From positions 1,455,892 through 1,519,891 of the forward strand of contig NZ_LJGT01000038.1 of the NCBI RefSeq assembly GCF_001751365.1: DNA of 64,000 bases. The letters are read 5' to 3'. The position numbers and the translations under genes were made by a program. Origin of the DNA: Streptomyces abyssalis (GTDB lineage: Bacteria; Actinomycetota; Actinomycetes; Streptomycetales; Streptomycetaceae). The notes below the pieces were generated by a model. It had not been told where the DNA came from and searched no databases. It saw nothing but the letters and a program-made list of their open reading frames with translations. Numbering within the stretch: position 1 is the stretch's first letter; each line of letters starts with the position of its first letter. Shown piece after piece: positions 39,830-48,348 of the stretch.

Positions 39830-41175
39830 GCGCGAGGCAGAGGCCGGTGGCGAGCGGACACGGTTCGGGAGCGGACGCCGAACCGGGTGTAGGCCCGGCG
39901 TCGGCGGGCTCCGGCGCGGTCACCGCCGCCGCACGGGAGCGGACCCTGCTCGACGCGGTGCGCAGGAGGCTCGCCGAGACGGAAGCCGAGCCCACGCCGG
40001 CGCGGGTGGCGGCGGCGCTGCGCGCGCATGGGCGGCTGCTGGGTGACAGCGCTGTGCTGGGCGTGGTTGAGGCCCTGCGCTCGGAGATGGTGGGCACCGG
40101 CCCGCTGGAGCCGTTGCTGGCGGAGCCGGACGTCACAGACGTGCTGGTCACCCGTCCGGACGAGGTGTGGGTCGACCGCGGCAAGGGCCTGGAGCGTACC
40201 GATGTGCGCTTCCCTGACGCGGCATCGGTGCGGCGGCTGGCCCAGCGGCTCGCCACCTCGGCGGGGCGGCGGCTGGACGATGCGAGGCCATGGGTGGACG
40301 CCCGGCTCCCGGACGGCACGCGGCTGCATGCCGTGCTTCCGCCCGTGGCAGTGGGGTCGACGTGCCTTTCGCTGAGGGTGGTGCGCCACAAGGCGTTCAG
40401 CCTCCGTGAGCTGGCCGACGCGGGGACCGTCCCGCCGGGCGGCGAGCGGCTGCTGCGGGCGGTGCTGGAGTCGAGGCTCTCGTTCATGATCAGTGGCGGT
40501 ACGGGCTCGGGGAAGACGACCCTGCTGAGTTCGCTGCTGGGGCTCGTGGGCCCGGAGGAACGGATCGTCCTCGCCGAGGACTCGGCCGAACTCCGCCCCG
40601 ACCACCCCCATGTCGTACGTCTTGAGGCGCGGCCCGCGAACCAGGAGGGCGCGGGGCGGGTCGCCCTGGACGATCTGGTGCGCCAGGCGCTGCGCATGCG
40701 TCCGGACCGGCTGGTCGTCGGCGAGGTCCGCGGAGCGGAAGTGACCGATCTCCTGGCGGCGTTGAACACCGGGCACGAGGGCGGCTGCGGCACCGTGCAC
40801 GCGAATGCCGCCGGCGATGTTCCCGCACGGCTGGAGGCTCTCGGCACGACGGCGGGGCTGGACAGGATCGCTCTCCACAGTCAGCTGGCCGCGGCACTCG
40901 ATGTGCTGGTGCACCTGGTCCGGGACTCGTCCGGGAATCGGCGCATCGCGGAGATCCATGTGCTGGCGAGGGACCGGGAGGGGCTTGTCACAACCGTTCC
41001 GGCGGTTGCCTGGGGCGAGTGCGGATTCGTGGAGAAGCGCGGTGCGGCGCGGCTGTGGGAGATGTGCGGCCGGGGCCGGAGCGGCCTCGGTCACGGAGGA
41101 GAGAGGCAGCGGGGGCCCGCCCCTCCCGCATGCGCGGTGGATCTCGGCGCCACGCGGCAGGAGGGATCGCGGTGA
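39826..41175 (+). CDS. tadA: TadA/CpaF-family secretion ATPase
   Basis: A 449-residue hexameric-type ATPase. The N-terminal domain (about 75-215) has MVGTGPLEPLLAEPDVTDVLV. Walker A is GGTGSGKTT at 224-232, the Asp box is EDSAEL, the Walker B region is MRPDRLVVGEVRGAE, and the His box is GHEGGCGTVHAN. It would power assembly or secretion of Flp/Tad-type pilin proteins at the inner face of the membrane. ATG 39826 overlaps the ssd stop. The C-terminus ends with a Gly/Arg/Pro-rich tail, past the usual end of the domain. It is coupled by GTGA overlap to tadB. Confidence 0.93.
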   Translation: MSARQRPVASGHGSGADAEPGVGPASAGSGAVTAAARERTLLDAVRRRLAETEAEPTPARVAAALRAHGRLLGDSAVLGVVEALRSEMVGTGPLEPLLAEPDVTDVLVTRPDEVWVDRGKGLERTDVRFPDAASVRRLAQRLATSAGRRLDDARPWVDARLPDGTRLHAVLPPVAVGSTCLSLRVVRHKAFSLRELADAGTVPPGGERLLRAVLESRLSFMISGGTGSGKTTLLSSLLGLVGPEERIVLAEDSAELRPDHPHVVRLEARPANQEGAGRVALDDLVRQALRMRPDRLVVGEVRGAEVTDLLAALNTGHEGGCGTVHANAAGDVPARLEALGTTAGLDRIALHSQLAAALDVLVHLVRDSSGNRRIAEIHVLARDREGLVTTVPAVAWGECGFVEKRGAARLWEMCGRGRSGLGHGGERQRGPAPPACAVDLGATRQEGSR

Positions 41176-42122
41176 CGGGGATGGTGGGGCATTCGGTGGC
41201 GGGTGCCGAGTCGGCGCCGATGTACGCGGCGATGGTGTGCGCGGGCGCGGCGGCCTGGCTGATGGCGGGCGGTGACGACGGGGTCCGCCGGGCACGGTTG
41301 CTGCTGGCCGGGGCGGGCCAGGCAGCGGAGCCGGGTCCGAGGCTGCCTTTGAGGCCGACCGGATTCGTCGCGTTCTTACGCGGGCGGTTCGGAGGGCCGG
41401 GCGTACACGCGTGGTGGTGTGCGCTGGGCGGTGCGTTCCTGGGTCTGGTGGGGGAGTCCTGGCTTCCTCCGGCGGCGGGGGCCGTCGCGGTTCCGGTCGT
41501 ACGGAGCCGGCTGCGCAAGCGGGAGCGCGGCAGGGCGAAGGAGCGCAGGGCCACGGCCGTGGTGGAGCTGTGCGGTGCCGTCTCGGGTGAACTGCGCGCG
41601 GGGAGACACCCGGACCGGGCTCTGCTGTCGGCGGGAGGCATCGCGCTTAGGGAGCTGGGGGACGGCGGCGCCGCGGTGCTGGCCGCGGCGCGGTTCGGCG
41701 GCGACGTCCCAGGCGCGATGCGGGAGGCGGCACGAAGTCCCGGTGCGGAGGGGCTGCGTGGCGTCGCGGCCTGCTGGCAGGTGGCCGTCGAGGGAGGCGC
41801 GGGCCTGGCCGCGGGTCTCGACAAGGTCGCCGACGCCTTGCGCGCGGAGCGGGACGGACGTGAGGAGTTGCGGTCGCTGCTGGCGGGGCCCCGGTCGACG
41901 GCCGTCGTGCTCGCGCTGCTTCCGGCGTTCGGGCTCGTGCTCGGTACGGCGATGGGCGCCGCGCCGGTACGGGTGCTGCTGCACAGCCAGGCCGGCCTGA
42001 TCTGCCTCGTCGTCGGAGGGCTCCTGGAGTGGGCGGGCATCGCATGGGTCGCCAGGATCGTACGGACGGCGGAGGGGCGCCGTGAGGCACCTGAGGTGGA
42101 GCGCCGGGAGGAGCGGACATGA
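41172..42122 (+). CDS. tadB: TadB-like type II secretion F-domain protein
   Basis: A 316-residue membrane protein with hydrophobic segments near 15-32, 80-110, 250-270 and 276-300. Between them is the GspF-type cytoplasmic domain: ATAVVELCGAVSGELRAGRHPDRAL and VAACWQVAVEGGAGLAAGLDKVADALRAE. It forms half of the inner-membrane platform on which TadA acts. GTG 41172 overlaps the tadA stop, and the ATG of tadC overlaps its own stop, so the three genes are translated as a unit. It is shorter and less conserved than proteobacterial TadB, as usual in actinobacteria. Confidence 0.88.
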   Translation: MTGMVGHSVAGAESAPMYAAMVCAGAAAWLMAGGDDGVRRARLLLAGAGQAAEPGPRLPLRPTGFVAFLRGRFGGPGVHAWWCALGGAFLGLVGESWLPPAAGAVAVPVVRSRLRKRERGRAKERRATAVVELCGAVSGELRAGRHPDRALLSAGGIALRELGDGGAAVLAAARFGGDVPGAMREAARSPGAEGLRGVAACWQVAVEGGAGLAAGLDKVADALRAERDGREELRSLLAGPRSTAVVLALLPAFGLVLGTAMGAAPVRVLLHSQAGLICLVVGGLLEWAGIAWVARIVRTAEGRREAPEVERREERT

Positions 42123-42952
42123 GCGTCGGAGGCTCCTCCGGCCTCGTCGGCTGGACGTTGATGTGGACGACCCTGCTCGGAAGCGCGGGGTGCGCGGCGG
42201 CTTCCTCGTGGGAGTCGTGGCGCGGACGCGGCGTGCGCCACCGGACGCGGGCCCTGCTGGCACAACCCGAGCCCGCACGTACGGGAGGGAAGTGGCGCCG
42301 CGTCCTCGCGGACGGGGTCAGGTGGCCGGCCCGCAGGTTCGGCCGCCGGAGGCTGCGTGAGGCGGCAGCGGCGCTGGGGGTGGGCGCGTTCGTAGCGGTC
42401 GTCGTCGGCGGCGCCGCGGGGTGGCTCCTCGCCTGTGTGGGTGCGTACGGCGTCCGGTGGTGGATGCGCCGCAGGGCAGCGGACGAGGCCGGAGCGGAAG
42501 AGCGGGCCGCAGCCCGCGCTGCCGCCGAACAGCTGCCGCTGGCCGCCGAGTTGATAGCGGCGTGCCTGGCTGCGGGGTCGGGCCCGGCACAGGCGTCCGA
42601 TGCCGTCGGCCGGTCGCTGGGCGGGCCGCTCGGGACACGCCTGATCCGTACGGCCACCGAGTTGCGGCTCGGAGCCGAACCGGCCGCGGCATGGGCGCAC
42701 TTCGCCTCCCTGCCGGGCAGCGAAGGCTTCGTCCGCTGCATGGAGCGTGCCGGTACGGCGGGAGCCCCGGCCGTGGACCAGGTGACGCGGCTGACCCGGG
42801 AGCTTCGGGCCCGCCGCGCGCGCGACGCGTCCGCCCGCGCCCGGCGGGCGGCGGTCCTGGTGACCGGGCCGCTGGGGCTCTGCTTCCTGCCGGCCTTCCT
42901 GGCGGTCGGGGTGGCCCCAGTGGTGCTCGGGCTCGCGCGCTCGCTGCTGTGA
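42119..42952 (+). CDS. tadC: TadC-like type II secretion F-domain protein
   Basis: A 277-residue protein: TM near 12-30, a basic stretch, TM at about 80-108, then the GspF-type domain (ARAAAEQLPLAAELIAACLAAGSGPAQA and AGTAGAPAVDQVTRLTRELRARRARDA) and a final TM pair (VTGPLGLCFLPAFLAVGVAPVVLGL). It is the second half of the Tad membrane platform. ATG 42119 overlaps the tadB stop. A gap of 76 bases with a good GGGGGA site leads to the small pilin-like gene, so the operon continues. Confidence 0.87.
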   Translation: MSVGGSSGLVGWTLMWTTLLGSAGCAAASSWESWRGRGVRHRTRALLAQPEPARTGGKWRRVLADGVRWPARRFGRRRLREAAAALGVGAFVAVVVGGAAGWLLACVGAYGVRWWMRRRAADEAGAEERAAARAAAEQLPLAAELIAACLAAGSGPAQASDAVGRSLGGPLGTRLIRTATELRLGAEPAAAWAHFASLPGSEGFVRCMERAGTAGAPAVDQVTRLTRELRARRARDASARARRAAVLVTGPLGLCFLPAFLAVGVAPVVLGLARSLL

Positions 42953-43028
42953 GACAGGCCGTCGAGCCCCAGAGGAACGGCCCAGAGGAACAGCTCAGAA
43001 GTACGAACGAACGACAACAGGGGGATCC

Positions 43029-43274
43029 ATGTCCGGGAAGTCTTGTCAGGCCGCGTGCACCGCGCTCAGCGCGCCGGCGAACGCCTTCCGCCGCCGACTG
43101 CGCCGTACCGGCGGCCAGTTGACGTCCGACGCGGGGATGAGCACCGCGGAGTACGCGGTCGGCACAGTCGCCGCGTGCGGCTTCGCCGCGGTGCTCTACA
43201 AGGTTGTGACCAGCGGTTCGGTCAGCGCCGGTATGCGACAGCTGATCGAAAGGGCGCTCGATGCCCAGTTCTGA
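43029..43274 (+). CDS. DUF4244 Flp-pilin-like small protein
   Basis: An 81-residue protein with GGGGGA before ATG 43029. The basic N-terminal part (AFRRRLRRTGGQLTSDAGM) leads to GMSTAEYAVGTVAACGFAAVLYKVV. This is a prepilin-type arrangement: Gly-Met at the cut, a Glu five residues into the mature part (counted from Met), and then a hydrophobic helix. DUF4244 proteins are the actinobacterial Flp pilin candidates. A peptidase of the TadV/PilD type is not visible in this window. The gene overlaps the TadE-like gene by 14 bases. Confidence 0.85.
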   Translation: MSGKSCQAACTALSAPANAFRRRLRRTGGQLTSDAGMSTAEYAVGTVAACGFAAVLYKVVTSGSVSAGMRQLIERALDAQF

Positions 43275-43626
43275 CGGCGGCTATGTGACTGCCGAGACCG
43301 CGGTGGTGATTCCGGCCCTCGTCCTGCTCTTCGGAATGCTGCTGTGGGGTGAGTTGGCCGCTGCGGCACATATTCAGTGCGTCGACGGGGCGAGGGCGGG
43401 CGCGCGTGCCGCGGCGCGCGGCGAGGAGGAGGCGGCGGTGCGCTCCGCCGTGCGGTCGGCGGCACCCCGCGGAGCCGCCGTGGAGACGGTCAGGGAAGGG
43501 GAGTTGGTGCGTGTCCGCGTACGCGCACGCACCGCCGGCCCGGGGCCGCTGACCCTCGGGCTCAGCGCCGAAGCGGTGGCCATGGCCGAAGAGCGAACGG
43601 GAGGTCTGGCGCATGCCGGGCGGTGA
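43261..43626 (+). CDS. TadE-family pseudopilin-like protein
   Basis: A 121-residue protein with the TadE signature GGYVTAETAVVIPALVLLFGMLLWG at the N-terminus, in which the Glu of AET matches the pilin Glu5 position, and VDGARAGARAAARGE right after it. The rest is a small beta-rich extracellular part (VETVREGELVRVRVRARTAGP). TadE proteins are processed like pilins and are minor parts of the Tad pilus or of a secretion channel. It overlaps both neighbours by 14 bases, so the three small genes are strictly coupled. Confidence 0.87.
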   Translation: MPSSDGGYVTAETAVVIPALVLLFGMLLWGELAAAAHIQCVDGARAGARAAARGEEEAAVRSAVRSAAPRGAAVETVREGELVRVRVRARTAGPGPLTLGLSAEAVAMAEERTGGLAHAGR

Positions 43627-45226
43627 CCGGGGGTCAGCCACGGTGTGGGCGGCCCTGAGCGGGGTGGTGCTGTGCGGAGCCCTGGCCGTCGTGCTGGGCC
43701 TCGGCCAGGCCGTCTCGGCACGTCACCGTGCGGGAGGGGCGGCCGACCTGTCGGCGTTGGCGGCCGCCGACAGGGCCCTCGAAGGACGGGCCAGGGCCTG
43801 TGCCGCCGCCGCCGAGGTCGCCCGTGCCCAGGACGCCCGGCTGGTGCGGTGCGCTGTGTCCGGCGAGATCGCGGACGTCTCCGCACAGGTGCGGTTCGGG
43901 CCGTATGCGCCCACGGTCCGGGCCCGTGCGGGACCGCCCGCGGCAGAGCGGGGCCTTGATGCCGCTGCTGCCGGCGCCGCCGGTTCTCTCGCAGCGGCGG
44001 GACCCGTACGTACGACGGTGCCGGGGCGTTCAGGTGGCGGAGGCCAGCAGCTCCGTCAGGAGACGGACCGCTCCGCGCTTGTGCAGGGGATCGTTCCCGT
44101 TGCCGCACTTGGGCGACTGGATGCACGAGGGGCATCCGGCCTCGCACTCGCAGGCTGCGACGGCGTCCCGGGTGGCGGTGAGCCACTCCCGCGCCGTACG
44201 GAAGGCCCGCTCGGCGAAGCCCGCACCGCCCGGCTGTCCGTCGTAGACGAAGACGGTCGGCAGCAGAGTGTCGGGATGCAGCGCGATGGAGACTCCGCCG
44301 ATGTCCCAGCGGTCGCATGTGGCGAAGAGCGGCAGCAGACCGATGGCCGCGTGCTCGGCGGCGTGCAGCGCACCGGGCAGCACCGAGGGTTCGATCGCCG
44401 CGGCCTCCAGCTGGTCCTCGGAGAGCGTCCACCAGACGGCACGGGTGCGCAGGGTCCGCGGGGGAAGGTCGAGCTTGGTCTCGCCCATGACCTCGCCCGT
44501 GATGATGCGCCGCCGCAGATAGGAGACAACCTGGTTGGTCACCTCGACGGTGCCGTAGCACAACCGGGCTTCGCCCCAGGGGATTTCCTCGTCCGTCTCG
44601 AGCACGGAGACGGACGTGGTGTCCCTGGCCATCGTCGTCCACGGGGGTGTGGCTTCCTCCACGAGAGCCACGGCGTTCTCGAGGTCGAAGTCCCTGACCA
44701 CATACGTGCGCCCCTGATGCAGGTGCACGGCGCCTTCGTGGACGGTGGAATGAGCCGCTCCCGCGTCCACCGTGCCCAGGAGCCTGCCGGTGCCGTCCTC
44801 GACCACCTGGACGGGCGTGCCGCCCGAGCCGCGGATGTCGGCGAGGTCGCAAGCCCGTTCCTTGAGAGTCCAGTACCAGGACGCTCCGCGCCGGCGAAGG
44901 AGCTTGCGCTCCTCCAACTGGCGCAGGAGGCCGGCGAAGCCGGGGCCGAAGAGCTCCGAGTCGGCCTCCTGGAGCGGAATCTCGGCAGCGGCGGCACACA
45001 GATGGGGAGCCAGGACATACGGGTTGTCCGGGTCGAGGACGGTCGACTCGACCGGTGCACGGAAGAGCGAATCGGGGTGGTGCACGAGATACGTGTCGAG
45101 CGGATCGTCGCGGGCGACGAGGACGGCGAGCGCGCCCTCCCCAGTGCGTCCCGCGCGCCCGGCCTGCTGCCACACCGACGCCCGTGTGCCCGGATAGCCG
45201 GTGATGAGCACCGCGTCGAGACCTGA
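43613..45226 (+). CDS. TadE-like (Rv3654c-type) secretion protein with run-on frame
   Basis: Residues 1 to about 113 match the small TadE-like protein found next to Tad and helicase genes in actinobacteria: RGSATVWAALSGVVLCGALAVVLGLGQA as TM, RHRAGGAADLSALAAADRAL and then RLVRCAVSGEIADVSAQVRFG and VRARAGPP, where relatives normally stop. Here no stop is met in this frame until 45226, giving 537 residues. About 1.2 kb of it lies antisense to the helicase gene (stop 44030), and that part has no family resemblance. In the next frame a TGA sits at 43957-43959, about where the family ends. A lost stop or an old frameshift is likely; the true protein may be about 115-140 residues. Confidence 0.6.
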   Translation: MPGGDRGSATVWAALSGVVLCGALAVVLGLGQAVSARHRAGGAADLSALAAADRALEGRARACAAAAEVARAQDARLVRCAVSGEIADVSAQVRFGPYAPTVRARAGPPAAERGLDAAAAGAAGSLAAAGPVRTTVPGRSGGGGQQLRQETDRSALVQGIVPVAALGRLDARGASGLALAGCDGVPGGGEPLPRRTEGPLGEARTARLSVVDEDGRQQSVGMQRDGDSADVPAVACGEERQQTDGRVLGGVQRTGQHRGFDRRGLQLVLGERPPDGTGAQGPRGKVELGLAHDLARDDAPPQIGDNLVGHLDGAVAQPGFAPGDFLVRLEHGDGRGVPGHRRPRGCGFLHESHGVLEVEVPDHIRAPLMQVHGAFVDGGMSRSRVHRAQEPAGAVLDHLDGRAARAADVGEVASPFLESPVPGRSAPAKELALLQLAQEAGEAGAEELRVGLLERNLGSGGTQMGSQDIRVVRVEDGRLDRCTEERIGVVHEIRVERIVAGDEDGERALPSASRAPGLLPHRRPCARIAGDEHRVET

Positions 45227-46720
45227 GACGTCGACACCGAGTTCGAGCGCGTTCGTGGCGGCGAGGCCGAGGAGTTCGCCGGTGTGCAGGCTGCGTTCGA
45301 GGGCGCGGCGTTCCTCCGGCAGGTAGCCGCCCCGGTACGCCGCCACGCGGCCGCTCAGTGAACGGTCCACGGCAGCGAGCCGGTCCTGCGCGATGAGGGA
45401 GATGAGTTCCGCGCCGCGCCGGGAGCGTACGAAAGCGACGGTGCGTACGCCCTGGACGGCCAGGTCCGTGAGCAGTTCCGCGGACTCGGCGGTGGCGGTG
45501 CGTCTCACCGGTGCGCCGCGTTCGCCCTCCAGGTCCGTCAGCGGCGGCTCCCACAGAGCGAAGACCAACTCGCCCCGTGGAGAGGCGTCTTCGGTCACCT
45601 CCGCCACGGGCACCCCGGTCAGGCGGGTTGCGGCCTCGCCCGGATCGGCGGCGGTCGCCGAGGCGAGGAGGAAGACGGGGTCGGAGCCGTAGCGCGCACA
45701 CACGCGGCGCAGCCTCCGTATGACCTGGGCGACGTGGGACCCGAAAACCCCGCGGTAGGTGTGGCATTCGTCGATGACGACATAGCGCAGCGAGCGCAGG
45801 AAGGAGGCCCAGCGCGCGTGGGCCGGGAGTATCCCGCGGTGCAGCATGTCCGGGTTGGTGAGGACGTAGTTGGAGAAGACCCGCACCCATTCGCGCTCCT
45901 CGACGGGTGTGTCCCCGTCGAAGACAGCAGGACGCACGGAAGTGCCCAGAGGTGCTGCCACCTCGGCGACAGCCCGGCGCTGGTCCGCGGCGAGTGCCTT
46001 GGTCGGGGCGAGATACAGGGCGGTGTTCCCGCGTCCGCCCTGTCCGCCCCGTCCGCCCTGGGGCACCGTCCCGCTCCTGGCCCCCGCCGGGGCCCGTGTT
46101 TCGCCCCGAGCTGCGCCTGCGCCGCTGCCGGAATCACCGCCGGCCTCGCCCGTACGGTCGGCACCTCCGCTCGCGGAGCCCTCGGCCCCGCCGTCCGCAC
46201 CGTCGAGGAGCGCGCTCAGAACCGGCAGGAGATACGAGAGGGACTTGCCCGAGGCGGTCCCTGTGGCAATGATCACTGACTCCCCGCGCAGCGCGTGCCG
46301 GGCAGCGCGTGCCTGATGCTCCCAGAGCCGCTCGACACCGGATTCCCTTACGGCGTCGACCACTTCAGGCCGGATCTGCTCGGGCCAAGCGGCATGGCGA
46401 CCGATTCGTGGGGGCAAGTGCTCCGTATGAGTGATACGCGCAGCCCTGCCTTCCCCGGCGGTGAGTTGGGCGAGCACCGTACGGGGAGCGCTGTCCGAGA
46501 CCTTGCGGGAGGGCACAGCAGGTGAGCGTACGCTCGTGCCGGCCGGACGAGGTCGGCCGGCCGCGGGCACCGGAGGTGTCTCCGGCGCGACGCACAAAGA
46601 CAGCAAGGCGTCGTGCGTGCAGGCCGGTAAGTGATTGAATGCTTCTGCGGCTGCCGATCCGCCTGCTGTCCCGGCCTCTCTCGGCCGGGATGTATCAGTT
46701 GGTGGACGACTCGATAGCAA
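44030..46720 (-). CDS. DEAD/DEAH-box helicase with DUF1998-type Cys cluster (MrfA/YprA-like)
   Basis: An SF2 helicase of about 896 residues. Motif I is ATGTASGKS, Ia [14 protein letters not shown] in [20 protein letters not shown], and motif [12 protein letters not shown]. The C-terminal part has [18 protein letters not shown], the four-Cys metal site of the DUF1998/MrfA group, which takes part in repair of crosslinked DNA in Bacillus. A Gly/Ser/Ala-rich insert (about residues 175-235) splits the first RecA lobe. The start is uncertain: homology begins at AFNHLPA, upstream of which only TTG 46720 is in frame; GTG 46477 and TTG 46606 are shorter options. The start lies 16 bases from the divergent bldG GTG. 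Confidence 0.88.
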   Translation of the reverse strand: MLSSRPPTDTSRPREAGTAGGSAAAEAFNHLPACTHDALLSLCVAPETPPVPAAGRPRPAGTSVRSPAVPSRKVSDSAPRTVLAQLTAGEGRAARITHTEHLPPRIGRHAAWPEQIRPEVVDAVRESGVERLWEHQARAARHALRGESVIIATGTASGKSLSYLLPVLSALLDGADGGAEGSASGGADRTGEAGGDSGSGAGAARGETRAPAGARSGTVPQGGRGGQGGRGNTALYLAPTKALAADQRRAVAEVAAPLGTSVRPAVFDGDTPVEEREWVRVFSNYVLTNPDMLHRGILPAHARWASFLRSLRYVVIDECHTYRGVFGSHVAQVIRRLRRVCARYGSDPVFLLASATAADPGEAATRLTGVPVAEVTEDASPRGELVFALWEPPLTDLEGERGAPVRRTATAESAELLTDLAVQGVRTVAFVRSRRGAELISLIAQDRLAAVDRSLSGRVAAYRGGYLPEERRALERSLHTGELLGLAATNALELGVDVSGLDAVLITGYPGTRASVWQQAGRAGRTGEGALAVLVARDDPLDTYLVHHPDSLFRAPVESTVLDPDNPYVLAPHLCAAAAEIPLQEADSELFGPGFAGLLRQLEERKLLRRRGASWYWTLKERACDLADIRGSGGTPVQVVEDGTGRLLGTVDAGAAHSTVHEGAVHLHQGRTYVVRDFDLENAVALVEEATPPWTTMARDTTSVSVLETDEEIPWGEARLCYGTVEVTNQVVSYLRRRIITGEVMGETKLDLPPRTLRTRAVWWTLSEDQLEAAAIEPSVLPGALHAAEHAAIGLLPLFATCDRWDIGGVSIALHPDTLLPTVFVYDGQPGGAGFAERAFRTAREWLTATRDAVAACECEAGCPSCIQSPKCGNGNDPLHKRGAVRLLTELLASAT

Positions 46721-46735
46721 GGTGCTGGAGGATCC

Positions 46736-47077
46736 GTGGACCTGTCCCTGTCGACCCGGACCGTCGGCGATCGGACGATCGGCGAGGTCGGTGGCGAGAT
46801 TGATGTATACACCGCGCCCAAGCTGCGCGAGCAGCTGGTCGAGCTTGTGAACGACGGGAGTTACCACCTCGTGGTGGACATGGAAGGCGTGGACTTCCTG
46901 GACTCCACCGGGCTCGGTGTGCTCGTCGGCGGGCTCAAGCGGGTGCGTGCCCACGAGGGCTCGCTGCGTCTGGTGTGCAACCAGGAGCGCATTCTCAAGA
47001 TCTTCCGTATCACCGGTCTGACCAAGGTGTTCCCGATCCACGGGTCCGTGGACGAGGCCGTCGCGGCGACCGACTGA
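46736..47077 (+). CDS. bldG: Anti-sigma factor antagonist BldG
   Basis: A 113-residue STAS-domain protein almost identical to the BldG sequence I remember: [24 protein letters not shown], then [19 protein letters not shown] with the phosphorylatable Ser in DSTGLG, and [17 protein letters not shown]. In Streptomyces, unphosphorylated BldG binds anti-sigma factors and so frees sigma factors for aerial growth, antibiotic production and stress response. The GTG at 46736 has GGAGG seven bases before it. The anti-sigma gene follows after about 100 bases and is known to be partly cotranscribed with bldG in S. coelicolor. The first residues after the start coincide with the promoter area of the divergent helicase gene. 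Confidence 0.97.
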   Translation: MDLSLSTRTVGDRTIGEVGGEIDVYTAPKLREQLVELVNDGSYHLVVDMEGVDFLDSTGLGVLVGGLKRVRAHEGSLRLVCNQERILKIFRITGLTKVFPIHGSVDEAVAATD

Positions 47078-47181
47078 AGTCCGCGCGCAAGCGGACCGGA
47101 TACCGGAACGACGTCGGAGGTGCCGGGCCCATGGAGCCCGGCACCCGGGAATGTGTTCAAGGCAAGTTCGAGGGGGATGGC

Positions 47182-47631
47182 ATGGCCATCGTGGAACTCC
47201 GATTCAGCGCCCTGCCGGAGCATGTGCGTACGGCGAGGCTGGTGGCTGCCGCGGTCGCGCGGCGAGCAGGGGTGGACGAGGCTGTGCTCGACGAGGTCCG
47301 GCTCGCGGTGGGCGAGGCGTGTTCGCGCGCCGTCGGGCTGCACGTGCTCCACGGCGTCGAGAACCCTGTGCGCGTGGCGCTGATCGAGGAGGAGAAGAAG
47401 TTCTCCATCGAAGTCGGTGACGCAACCCCGACGGCGGCCGCCGTACAAGCCGCCGCCGGCCCCGAGGCCTCCGCTCCGCCCGCTGGTTCGGCCGACGACG
47501 AGGAGGCCGAGAGCGACATGGGCCTCGCGGTGATCAGCGGCCTCGTCGACGACGTCGAAGTGACCGCCGACGAGAACGGCGGACTGATCCGCATGAGTTG
47601 GCCTGTGACGCCGGAGCCGGTGCTGCCCTGA
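47182..47631 (+). CDS. Anti-sigma regulatory kinase-like protein next to BldG
   Basis: A 149-residue GHKL-type protein (HATPase_c_2). Visible parts are MAIVELRFSALPEHVRTARLVAAAVARRAG, the N-box-like DEVRLAVGEACSRAVGLHV and a G2-like ESDMGLAVISGLVDDVEV near the end. Such proteins phosphorylate anti-sigma antagonists and bind sigma factors. The gene after bldG in S. coelicolor (SCO3548) encodes a protein that interacts with BldG. ATG 47182 is preferred because GAGGGGG stands close upstream; ATG 47131 would add 17 residues. An Ala/Glu-rich insert (about 90-112) separates the two halves of the ATP site. Confidence 0.88.
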   Translation: MAIVELRFSALPEHVRTARLVAAAVARRAGVDEAVLDEVRLAVGEACSRAVGLHVLHGVENPVRVALIEEEKKFSIEVGDATPTAAAVQAAAGPEASAPPAGSADDEEAESDMGLAVISGLVDDVEVTADENGGLIRMSWPVTPEPVLP

Positions 47632-48348
47632 CGGCGGCCCGGGCTCGCCGTCGGGGCGCCCCAGGGGGCGGGCCGGACTCCGGACCGGGTGGGCCGTCCA
47701 GCTGTTCCGCTGAGCTGAAACAGGCACCGGGATCAGTTGGTCAAGCCCCGGAAGGCCCGGCTCAAGCTCCGTAAGGCCGCCGGACCGCCGCCGAACCGCC
47801 TCGGCCCGCCTCCGAACCGGCTCCCGGCGCCCACCCCTGGGTCGCCCTTGGAAGCAGGGCGCGGAAGCAGCCTCGCCGCGGCGCGCAGACCCCGGTCACA
47901 CATCCTCGTCCCACGGCACCAACAGCGCTCTGACCAGGTACGCCCGGGTGCGACGGAGATCCACTGCCGAAGCGGTAGCAAGATGTTGCGGGATCTTCAT
48001 CAAGCGGCTCGGGTTGCCTCACGCGCCACATGAGCCCCATCCGCACCGGCCCGGCACCGGCTGCCACCCCGGCGCACGGAAGCAATTCCTGAACTGATTT
48101 GATGTGAAAAATGGGGCCTGCGCGGCTGCCGCTGCGATCATTTTTTACAGCGTCAGCTTTTTTGTAAAGCTACCTCGTACGAGCGAATTCCGCACACGAA
48201 CTCCATTTGATCTCCGCTGTTGAAGGCGGATCGGCGAAACGGTGCACTGTTTTGTTCTGGAGCTGATCCCTACAATCCGTCCACATCTTTGCAAGCAGGA
48301 GCCGGCCACCGAACCGCGCGCCCCTGCGCCAAGCGTCAAGGAGGACGA
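47632..48348. promoter_or_regulatory. Long intergenic leader before hppA
   Basis: These 717 bases have no recognised gene. 47740-47850 is built of CCGGCTC/CCGCCGAACC-type repeats. 48070-48290 is strikingly AT-rich for this genome, with nested inverted repeats TTTACA...TGTAAA (48144-48168) and AGCTTT...AAAGCT (48155-48171). A TACAAT box at 48271-48276 is the best -10 candidate for hppA. Confidence 0.5.
48144..48171. promoter_or_regulatory. AT-rich nested inverted repeats
   Basis: TTTACA (48144) and TGTAAA (48163) form one inverted repeat, and AGCTTT (48155) with AAAGCT (48166) another. They can make an operator or a hairpin with U-rich flanks, about 180-205 bases before the hppA start. Confidence 0.5.
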
